From: Sinorhizobium terangae
Lineage (GTDB): Bacteria > Pseudomonadota > Alphaproteobacteria > Rhizobiales > Rhizobiaceae
Direction of reading: 5' to 3'
NCBI RefSeq assembly: GCF_029714365.1
Contig: NZ_CP121660.1
Coordinates: forward strand, 1,860,001 to 1,924,000
DNA: 64,000 nt
Shown: one piece after another, positions 7,960-15,063 of the stretch
Position numbering within the stretch: position 1 is the first letter of the stretch
Layout: every line of letters begins with the position of its first letter
Position numbers and translations under genes: made by a program
The notes under the pieces: model-generated
What the model was told of the DNA's origin: nothing
The model's input: only the letters and a program-made list of their open reading frames with translations
Database searches by the model: none

Positions 7960-8570
7960 GCGAGAAACTCGGGATCGAACCATTCATCCACCCGACCGCG
8001 AGCGTCGTGAATTCGACGCTCGGCCGCTACACGGAGGTCCAGGAGCGCTCGCGTCTCGCCGAGGTCGACTTCGGCGACTATTCCTACATCATGCAGGACG
8101 GCTCGATCTGGTGCGCGACGATCGGCAAGTTCGTCAACATCGCTGCGGCTGTGCGCATCAATGCCACCAACCATCCGACCTGGCGCGCGACGCTGCACCA
8201 TTTCACCTATCGCGCGCCGAACTATTGGGAGGACGCCGACCTGGACCACGATCTCTTCGCCTGGCGGCGGCAGAACCGGGTCACGATCGGCCATGACGTC
8301 TGGATCGGCCACGGCGCGACGATCCTGCCGGGGGTTACCGTCGGCAACGGTGCGGTAATCGGTGCCGGCGCCGTTGTATCCAAGGACGTCGCCCCCTATA
8401 CGATCGTCGGTGGCGTTCCGGCAAAGCTCATCCGCGAGCGGTTTACCGCCGAGGTCGGCCGAGGCATGGATCGGCTCGCCTGGTGGGATTGGGACCACAC
8501 GCGGCTGCGCCGCGCGCTCGACGATTTCCGCCACCTGAGCGCCGAGGAATTCCTGGTTCGGTACGGTTGA
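7956..8570 (+). CDS. Phosphonate-cluster hexapeptide-repeat acetyltransferase
   Basis: The 204-residue protein is a left-handed beta-helix transferase of the type regularly found in phn operons. It shows imperfect hexapeptide repeats early (IHPTASVVNSTLGRYTEVQE) and a longer set from VTIGHDVWIGHGATILPGVT to VVSKDVAPYTIVGG and PAKLIRERF. Its translation is coupled to phnL. It is not related to the GNAT-fold PhnO of E. coli, although a role in acetylating aminophosphonates or C-P lyase intermediates is plausible by context. phnM and phnN do not follow. Confidence 0.9.
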   Translation: MSEKLGIEPFIHPTASVVNSTLGRYTEVQERSRLAEVDFGDYSYIMQDGSIWCATIGKFVNIAAAVRINATNHPTWRATLHHFTYRAPNYWEDADLDHDLFAWRRQNRVTIGHDVWIGHGATILPGVTVGNGAVIGAGAVVSKDVAPYTIVGGVPAKLIRERFTAEVGRGMDRLAWWDWDHTRLRRALDDFRHLSAEEFLVRYG

Positions 8571-8575
8571 CCTCA

Positions 8576-8614
8576 GCAATTCCCGGAAAAACGTGTTTTC
8601 CGTCCGGAATTGCG
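8576..8614. repeat. Hairpin and repeat element after the phn operon (family B copy 1)
   Basis: GCAATTCC at 8576 pairs with GGAATTGC at 8607-8614, enclosing CGGAAAA and TTTTCCG around ACGTG. It begins five bases after the operon's last stop and could end transcription. The adjoining GCGTCGTTTCAAAGAGTTA continues the same repeat, a partial copy of which lies at 40622-40660 in opposite orientation. Confidence 0.65.
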
Positions 8615-8666
8615 TCGTTTCAAAGAGTTAGATCATTTCGCTGTTTCCGTGAAACAACAAAATGAT

Positions 8667-9263
8667 TTAATGCCCGTTCACCAGCTTGAGTATGAGCTGG
8701 TGGACATTGCCGCCGTCGCTCATCTCGACCCGGTCGAAATCGCGGCTGCGCTGCCGTTGGGCGAGAGAAAGCGCGCCGAGGCGCTTGGTCAGTTCGGTCC
8801 TGATTTTGCGGCACGTCGGATCATCGGGCACAGTCAGCCCGACTGACGTGTTTTCGATCTGGCGCACCATGTCCTTGATGAAATCGCCATGCACCCGCTC
8901 ATGCTGGTGCACGCCGGCGATGAATGTCTCCCAGTTCTCCCGCACACCCGCCGGCAATGCTTTTGCGGGCTTCGGCAGCATATAGGTGATCGTAAGCTTG
9001 GGCCGAGCGGTAGAGAGGACGCAGGCATCGCCCTGCGGCTCGTATTTCCGCGTCCAGGTCAGCTTGAAATCCGTATGCGCGATCGCGCGAACGGGGCCGA
9101 GCTTCGGCCCCCGCTCGCCGATCGACGCATAGAGTTCGGCACCGGTTTCTCCCGAAATCGCGTAGGTCCGCACCTTCTCGACGGCCTGCCATTCGGCGCG
9201 CGCAACGGCAGGCAATGCCGCCACGCACGCCGCCAACAGACAAGAACGAACGGCTGCCCCCAC
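8667..9263 (-). CDS. DUF922 secreted putative zinc metalloprotease
   Basis: With a GTG start at 9263 behind AGGGGGAAGTGC, the protein is 198 residues. It has a signal peptide (about 23 residues ending AVARA) and the DUF922 core beginning WQAVEKVRTYAISG. The stretch GVHQHERVHGDFIKDM contains HERVH, an HExxH zinc-protease motif, matching the proposed peptidase fold of this family. The substrate is unknown. The export signal suggests periplasmic action. It is followed at the 3' side by a repeat element and is not obviously co-transcribed with the DUF992 gene, 62 bases upstream on the same strand, though this is possible. Confidence 0.85.
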   Translation of the reverse strand: MGAAVRSCLLAACVAALPAVARAEWQAVEKVRTYAISGETGAELYASIGERGPKLGPVRAIAHTDFKLTWTRKYEPQGDACVLSTARPKLTITYMLPKPAKALPAGVRENWETFIAGVHQHERVHGDFIKDMVRQIENTSVGLTVPDDPTCRKIRTELTKRLGALSLAQRQRSRDFDRVEMSDGGNVHQLILKLVNGH

Positions 9264-9325
9264 GCACTTCCCCCTACAATCGATATGACATCTATCGGTC
9301 CGTGCCGGACGACACCGGTGCGCGT

Positions 9326-9865
9326 TTAGTTGACGGCGTTGAGCGTCATCGACGTGCCGGCAGCAGCGATATTGAGCCCGATCTGGCCGGTGACGCTGAT
9401 CGCCTGCAGATGGATCGAGCCAGCCGTGCCGCCGATGAGCACATTTGCACCGACGCCGGCGCCGACGGTCGCTTCGGCCGACGCGCCCTGGTAGATGCCG
9501 CCCAGCGATCCGCGGTGGTAACCGGCGGTCGGCGCCAGCACCGCCCAGATCAGCCGGCTGCGCGTGGTGAACCCGAGATCGACGCCGAGTTTCCTGATCT
9601 CGCCCTGATAGTGATCCGAAGCCTCGCCGGCGAGGCTGGACCGGAAGACGCAATCAACCTCCTTGGCCGAGCCGAGAACGTAACCGGCGCCGCCGCCGAC
9701 GTTGCAGTCGAGATAGCCGATCTTCACACCGCCACGCAGATCCGGCTCCAGCGCCGGCGCCGGTGCCTGAGCCGGATAGCTGGGGACGTCGGCGGCATTG
9801 GCGGCAACGGTCCCCGCGAGAACCAGCGCCGCGACGGACGCCTTCACGGCAAAACTCTTCTTCAT
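9326..9865 (-). CDS. DUF992 secreted protein
   Basis: The 179-residue product has a clear signal peptide (MKKSFAVKASVAALVLAGTV then AANAAD). The mature part carries the DUF992 signature of rhizobial exported proteins: GVKIGYLDCNVGGGAGYVLGS, DCVFRS, HYQGEIRKLGVDLGFTT and a glycine-rich C-terminus with GVGANVLIGG. GAAAGGAGACC is a strong ribosome site. The function is unknown; the repeat-rich glycine tail suggests a beta-barrel or surface-associated structure, which is inference. Confidence 0.9.
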   Translation of the reverse strand: MKKSFAVKASVAALVLAGTVAANAADVPSYPAQAPAPALEPDLRGGVKIGYLDCNVGGGAGYVLGSAKEVDCVFRSSLAGEASDHYQGEIRKLGVDLGFTTRSRLIWAVLAPTAGYHRGSLGGIYQGASAEATVGAGVGANVLIGGTAGSIHLQAISVTGQIGLNIAAAGTSMTLNAVN

Positions 9866-10065
9866 TGATGGTCTCCTTTCGGGATCGGCAGCGGTGGCCA
9901 GCGCTCGTACGTCCAGCGAACAAAGCGCAGGTTGCAGATGGTAGGAGTCGCACCCTTAGTTCCCGATTGGGCTTTTCCAAGGCACGCCCGAACCCCGAAT
10001 AACGAAAAGGCGCTATCGGCCTGCATGCAAGAGCGTTTTCCACAACGCCATCTGAGCTTGAGGAG

Positions 10066-10192
10066 GTGTTTCAATGCCAAGATCGGCGAAGCGATGGAAC
10101 GGCTTGCGTGGCGGGGCTGGGACCCTGCCAAGCTGGGCCGCGCCACTCGACGACTTCTGCGCGCTGCCGGCGAAAGGGTTTCGCACGGCTGA
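10066..10192 (+). pseudogene. Relic of a hexapeptide acetyltransferase C-terminus, frameshifted
   Basis: One frame reads KIGEAMERLAWRGWDPAKL, matching VGRGMDRLAWWDWDHTRL at the end of the intact acetyltransferase at 7956-8570. The match then continues in the next frame as LDDFCALPAKGF against LDDFRHLSAEEF. The switch falls near 10141-10147, where GCCGCGCCACTCGAC has one base more than GCCGCGCGCTCGAC in the intact gene. Only about the last 40 codons survive, with no coding sequence upstream. It is best read as a leftover of a deleted paralogue. The rest of 9866-10249 holds nothing else I recognise. Confidence 0.6.
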
Positions 10193-10213
10193 CTGCTGCC
10201 GACGGCGCGCGCC

Positions 10214-10239
10214 AGCCCCTCCCTTAAGCGGGAGGGGCT
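10214..10239. terminator. Intrinsic terminator hairpin
   Basis: AGCCCCTCCC at 10214-10223 pairs perfectly with GGGAGGGGCT at 10230-10239 around TTAAGC. It lies 11 bases after the stop of the minus-strand gene ending at 10250 and would end that transcript; it could also stop plus-strand readthrough. Confidence 0.75.
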
Positions 10240-10249
10240 TCTCGACATG

Positions 10250-10564
10250 TCAGAACTTCGAATAGGCGTTCGTCACGGCCTTCGCGTTTCCCGCGCCGAT
10301 TTGTTTTTGCAGGGCCAGAATCGTGTCTCTCGCGCTGGCGGTGAGTGCCGGACTGGTCGCAAGCTGAGACAAGCTCTTGCTTAGCTGATCGCGAGCGCTC
10401 GCGCTCAGCGGCACGCTTGTCAGAAGCTGCGATAAATTCTTGCTCTTTGTTCCCGCAAGCAAATTCCCTGCCCCGACGCCAAAAGCAGTCTTCGAGGACA
10501 AAATGGGGTTTATTTTCATGGACTGAAGCGAGAAGCTGGCAACATTGGTGATTGATTTGAACAT
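10250..10564 (-). CDS. Hypothetical small protein (104 aa)
   Basis: I do not recognise this protein. The chosen start MFKSITNVASFSLQSMKIN follows GAGGAATTAGCTTCG; a longer reading begins at 10648. The product is rich in Ser, Ala and Leu and has two similar segments, LLTSVPLSASARDQLSKS and LATSPALTASARDTILAL, suggesting tandem helical units. There is no obvious signal peptide or membrane span. A terminator follows directly, which supports a real transcription unit. Confidence 0.6.
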   Translation of the reverse strand: MFKSITNVASFSLQSMKINPILSSKTAFGVGAGNLLAGTKSKNLSQLLTSVPLSASARDQLSKSLSQLATSPALTASARDTILALQKQIGAGNAKAVTNAYSKF

Positions 10565-10741
10565 CGAAGCTAATTCCTCAGGAATCACGGTTGCAGTTGC
10601 TGCGGCTGCGGTCTGTTCGTCCAGAGCAACCACCGCATGCACAACCATTACGTGCTATCGATTTCGAGTTTCCTATCGCGCCGGCATGCCTTTTATTCAA
10701 ATTGCTTAAAGGCGGCCCGCGCGATCGCCAGGAAGTCTGCG

Positions 10742-11287
10742 CTAGCCCACCACTAACAGGCAGACATAGGCAAGCACCGTGACGAGCAATCCGCGGAAGG
10801 CGAAGTTGACGAATCGGTACTTGCTGCACGCGATTGCCGAAAGCGCATCGGCGTTCTCGACGTACTGGCGGAACAGGTAGGACGCGTCCCCATGCTCAGC
10901 AGCCTTCGAAAAGGCCTCGCGATGAGTGGACCACGCGCCCCAGAAAAGCGTGGTGGAAGTGGCGCCCTTGCGGGGCAGGACCACGAGGATCGCTGCTACC
11001 AGCGAAAAGACCGAGGCGAGCGCCAAGGCGCCGGATAGTATCACTGCGAGTATGTCCCCGCCGACGTAGCGGCTCCAAGTAAACACGCTCCGCCCTTCCT
11101 CCGAGCCAACAAGGAACGCGAACATAAATGTGAAAATATAGGCTGCTTTCTGATCGGACATCTTGATCTGATCATAGAAGACATCGTTGATCTTCTGGAT
11201 ATGATCGTAATAGGCGCCAGACGCGACACGCCGTTCCGCGTCCTCACTTGGCGGATCGAGCTTGTACAGACTTCCCCCTGTGTCCAT
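10742..11287 (-). CDS. DUF5706 / Pycsar-effector-like membrane protein
   Basis: This 181-residue protein fits the DUF5706 (PycTM) pattern: an N-terminal helical segment, then KMSDQKAAYIFTFMFAFLV (the SD-KA motif leading into a membrane helix), a second membrane helix (about residues 75-105) ending VLPRKG, the STTLFWGAW stretch, a helical linker ending ALSAIACSKYRFVN, and a C-terminal membrane helix. Members act as cyclic-nucleotide-triggered membrane effectors in Pycsar anti-phage defence. Here it is divergent from a FecR-barrel/CHASE2-cyclase operon rather than next to a typical soluble PycC cyclase, so a defence role is unproven. Confidence 0.75.
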   Translation of the reverse strand: MDTGGSLYKLDPPSEDAERRVASGAYYDHIQKINDVFYDQIKMSDQKAAYIFTFMFAFLVGSEEGRSVFTWSRYVGGDILAVILSGALALASVFSLVAAILVVLPRKGATSTTLFWGAWSTHREAFSKAAEHGDASYLFRQYVENADALSAIACSKYRFVNFAFRGLLVTVLAYVCLLVVG

Positions 11288-11418
11288 GCGGTATCCCCTT
11301 CCCTCTCGTCACCTCTTTACTACACCAGGGCGACAATAATATCCGCCCAAAACTGGGCTCTTGACTTTTTTGCCCCAAAAATCCAGTGGATTCATTGTAA
11401 CGAGGGGCATATCCGGAG

Positions 11419-14400
11419 ATGCGGAGAAAAAGCACGGGGGCGTTGCTTGCCGCCATGGCGCTTTTTGCGCCGTGGTCGGTGGTTGCTGAGCCCTTGCCGC
11501 GCTCTGAGCCCGTTGCCGGCTCGGTCATCGCCCGCAAATCCGGCGAGGAAGTGCGATTCGTCGACGTTTCGAACTGGCGCGTGGTCGATCTTGCCCAGGA
11601 CCTGCTTGCCGGCGACGTGTTGCGCACCAACGCGACCGGCGCGCTCGCCGTGCTCTTCCGCGACCACACCCAGATCCGGCTCGGACGCAACACGGCGCTC
11701 CGCGTCAAGCAGATCGGTGCCGGCGACACAAATCTGGAACTGCAGTCGGGCACCATCTGGGCTCGCGCCGAGCGCGGCGGTCAGGGCCTGGTCATCGACA
11801 CGCCAGCCGCGGCGGCGGCGATCCGCGGCACCGACTGGACGCTGACCGTCGGCGCCGACGGCAAGACCTCGCTTGTCGTTCTCGAAGGCGTCGTCGAACT
11901 CAGCAATCCCTATGGACGTGTGACGGTGAAGCAGGGCGAAGGCGCGGTCGCCTCGATCGGCAGCGCCCCGACGAAGATCGTCATCGTCACGCCCAAGGAC
12001 CGCGAACAGATGCTATTCCATCTGTCGTTGCGCGACGCCTTCGTTTGGATGCCTGCCACATCGCTTAAAGTGCCCGAGATGCGACGTCAGCGCGCACGGA
12101 TCGAAGGCCGGCCGGAAGCCTCCCGCGCGGCCGAAGACTGGCTGACCCTGGCCGAAATCTATCTGGCACTCGACGGTCGGCAGAAGGCGCAGGCGGCGCT
12201 TGCGCAGGCGCGAAGGCAAGGCCTCGATCGAAAGCAGGCGGCACGTGCAACGCTTGTCTATGCGCTGATCGCCGGCTCCGAGAACCGCTACGGCGATGCT
12301 GCGAAGCTCTTCGCCGAGGCCGAGCGCGGCCTCGATGCCAAGCGCCGCTCCATTGCCGCCTATGGCGGTTACTTTGCCCGTGCGCTCGCCAATCCCGAAC
12401 ACGTCGAAAACCCACCTCGCCGGGCGGCGGGCGCTTACGGCGCGCTGGCCGAAGCCTGGACGGCGGGTTTCCGCACCGATATCCGCGCCGCCATCGAAAC
12501 ACTCAAGAAGGCGGAACGGCAGCACCCGGACGATCCGACGTTACCCGCCGCGCGCGCACATTTCGCCATGCTGCTCGATGAGCGCGAGGAAGTGCGCGAC
12601 GGGATCGAAAGGGCGCTTGCGATCGATCCGGATGACCCGACCGCACTCGAAGCACGCGCCAATTACCGCCTCCACATCGACAACGATCAGGATGGGGCAC
12701 TCGCAGACGTCGAGCGTGCCCTGAAGACAGCGCCGGGCTCTCCGTCTGTCTGGAACTCCCTCGCGCTCATCCAGGGTCACCGTGGCGACAATCGCTCAAC
12801 CGAGAACGCACTGAAGAAAGCAATCGCGCTCGATCCGCAGGATCCGCTTTATCACGCCAACCTGGCGGTGCAATACATGGACGAATTGCGCCTCCAGGAG
12901 GCCAAACGCGAGCTCGATACCGCACTCGCGATCGATCCATCCTTCGATCTGGTGCTCGTCGCGCGCGGCCGCTATCACTTGCAAAACGGCGACGTGGATA
13001 AGGCGATCACAGATCTGCTCGCCGGCTCGACGGCTAATCCTGCCTATTCCAATGCGCAGCTCCTGCTCGCGGCGGCGCAGTATGAAAAAGGCGACCGGAT
13101 ACCTGCGGCGCAGGCACTCGACAATGCCGACAGACTAGATCCGAACGATCCTGTTGTCTCACAGGTGCGCACAATAATTGCGATCGATGAGTACGATGCG
13201 GATGCGGCCATCCGCTACGCTCAGGAAACCATGCGGCGCACCCGCGCCCAAGGTGGCGACACGGCAGCCCTGGGTGCCAATCAGGAAGCGGGCTCGACGC
13301 TGAATAACGCCTTTCGCCTGCAGGGCCTCGACGCTTGGGGGCAATATTACGGCGATGCAGTGTTCGATCCGTTTGCTGGTGCGGCCTATGTGGACCAGGC
13401 GATCCGCGGCAGCGTCAATCCCCTGTTCAATGCATATGACTTTGACGGCAGTCCGGTCGCCAATTCGCAAAACCCATCGAGCTTCTCCGCCTTCTTCCAG
13501 GGGCTTTTGATTGAACCGCATATGCTGGCCGACCGCGCACGCGCGGCCGACCTGTTTCAAACCCCCTTCTTCGAAGTCGACCTCGGCGGCGGTGTCGTGG
13601 CGGACGAGGATCACGCCGGCTGGATCGGTGAAGCCGAAGTCAGGGGTTTCACTTTCTCGCCATTCCCGATCAGCGTGTTCGGCAATTTGCAATGGACGGA
13701 GCCGCACGACACCGTCGACCTCGGAAGCAGCCTCGAGGTCGATCATGAGTCACGTCTGATCGGCGGCAGCGCCTATCTGACCGCAACCCCATCTCCCGAC
13801 GATCGGGTGGTCGCCTTCTTGAGCATGGCGGAAGTGGATGACAGCCGGAATATTTTCGACATTCCGGATTCGGACCTGTTCCCACTTACCGCCGACCAGC
13901 TGAACAACGACAGCGGTTCGAGCCTGATCTCCGGGGTCGCCTGGAGTCATACGTTTGGATATCAAAATATCGCCAATGCCGCGTTCTTCTTCAGCGACCG
14001 GGAGATCGATGAAGCCTCGCAGCTGGTTTTCTCGGACATCCCCTTCCCCGATCTTGTGCACCTGAAGAGTGAGCAGAGGGAGACGAGCTACATCGGCGCG
14101 TTGAACCACCTTTACGGAGATGGTGACCTGACGTGGCGCTATGGCATTGAGGCCGGCGCCGTTAGATCGGAAGCGAAGGCGGAGTATTACGACCTTATCC
14201 CCCCTGCGACGCCGTTTAGCTCCACGAGTTTATCCGCCACCACAGGGGTCATGAAGGCCTATGTCGACGGCCTGTACGAGATCACGCCGGACCTGAAGGT
14301 CGAGAGCGCGCTCTTTGCCCGTTATATCGAGGACGTTAACGACGACAATATTCGGCTTGAACCGAAGCTCGGTATCGCCTGGGCGCCGGCCGACGGCCAT

Positions 14401-15063
14401 TGGCTGCGCGCAGCCATTCAGCGCGAGGGCTATAATTTCGGCTCCGCCACCCTGGCGCCCATCGGCATCGTCGGCCTCCAACCGAACCAGTTCCTCATCG
14501 GTACGGAGGGTTATGCCGATACCCTCGCCCTGCGATGGGATGCGGAGTGGAGCGACTGGCTTTTCACCGCGGTCGATTATCAGCATCAGGAAATCCGTAA
14601 CGGCTCAATCGCGATTCCGTTTTCCATTCTGTTCGCGCCGAACGCGTTCGATTTCGACAAGGCCAGAGTCGACCGCGTGGCGCTGACGGCCAACCTGGCG
14701 CTCGGACATGGCCTCGGCCTGTCGGCGACTGTTGCCCATACCGAAAGCGACAACCTCTCGGCAGGCACCAGTGGCGACCTCCCATTCCTGCCGGAAAGCT
14801 CGGGTCAGGTGGCGCTGACATGGGTTAGTACCGCCAACGTCAGGACGACCGTGGCGGCAAACTATATTGGCGAGCGCTTCGGCGGCGCGACAACCTTGGA
14901 CGACTTCTGGACCCTCGATGCATCCCTCCTATGGGAGCCCTTCGACAAGCGGTTCGAGGTGGAACTCGCCGGCTTCAACCTGCTCGACGAGGAATTCGAG
15001 GTGCGCGACGGCCTTCCCGGCTGGGGCCCCACCGTCAAGGGCACTGTCAAAGTGCGATTCTGA
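11419..15063 (+). CDS. FecR-TPR-outer-membrane beta-barrel fusion protein
   Basis: The 1214-residue protein has, in order: a signal peptide (about 1-23); a FecR domain (about 62-180; GDVLRTNATGALAVLFRDHT, TPAAAAAIRGTDW, KQGEG); TPR repeats (about 235-640; for example NSLALIQGHRGDNRSTENAL and ALAIDPSFDLVLVARGRYH); and a C-terminal barrel of about 520 residues resembling the TonB-receptor barrel without a plug, ending in Phe (KGTVKVRF). It is thus probably anchored in the outer membrane with FecR/TPR in the periplasm. Its stop overlaps the start of the CHASE2 cyclase gene, so the pair is translated together and probably forms one signalling path. The ligand is unknown. Confidence 0.85.
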   Translation: MRRKSTGALLAAMALFAPWSVVAEPLPRSEPVAGSVIARKSGEEVRFVDVSNWRVVDLAQDLLAGDVLRTNATGALAVLFRDHTQIRLGRNTALRVKQIGAGDTNLELQSGTIWARAERGGQGLVIDTPAAAAAIRGTDWTLTVGADGKTSLVVLEGVVELSNPYGRVTVKQGEGAVASIGSAPTKIVIVTPKDREQMLFHLSLRDAFVWMPATSLKVPEMRRQRARIEGRPEASRAAEDWLTLAEIYLALDGRQKAQAALAQARRQGLDRKQAARATLVYALIAGSENRYGDAAKLFAEAERGLDAKRRSIAAYGGYFARALANPEHVENPPRRAAGAYGALAEAWTAGFRTDIRAAIETLKKAERQHPDDPTLPAARAHFAMLLDEREEVRDGIERALAIDPDDPTALEARANYRLHIDNDQDGALADVERALKTAPGSPSVWNSLALIQGHRGDNRSTENALKKAIALDPQDPLYHANLAVQYMDELRLQEAKRELDTALAIDPSFDLVLVARGRYHLQNGDVDKAITDLLAGSTANPAYSNAQLLLAAAQYEKGDRIPAAQALDNADRLDPNDPVVSQVRTIIAIDEYDADAAIRYAQETMRRTRAQGGDTAALGANQEAGSTLNNAFRLQGLDAWGQYYGDAVFDPFAGAAYVDQAIRGSVNPLFNAYDFDGSPVANSQNPSSFSAFFQGLLIEPHMLADRARAADLFQTPFFEVDLGGGVVADEDHAGWIGEAEVRGFTFSPFPISVFGNLQWTEPHDTVDLGSSLEVDHESRLIGGSAYLTATPSPDDRVVAFLSMAEVDDSRNIFDIPDSDLFPLTADQLNNDSGSSLISGVAWSHTFGYQNIANAAFFFSDREIDEASQLVFSDIPFPDLVHLKSEQRETSYIGALNHLYGDGDLTWRYGIEAGAVRSEAKAEYYDLIPPATPFSSTSLSATTGVMKAYVDGLYEITPDLKVESALFARYIEDVNDDNIRLEPKLGIAWAPADGHWLRAAIQREGYNFGSATLAPIGIVGLQPNQFLIGTEGYADTLALRWDAEWSDWLFTAVDYQHQEIRNGSIAIPFSILFAPNAFDFDKARVDRVALTANLALGHGLGLSATVAHTESDNLSAGTSGDLPFLPESSGQVALTWVSTANVRTTVAANYIGERFGGATTLDDFWTLDASLLWEPFDKRFEVELAGFNLLDEEFEVRDGLPGWGPTVKGTVKVRF

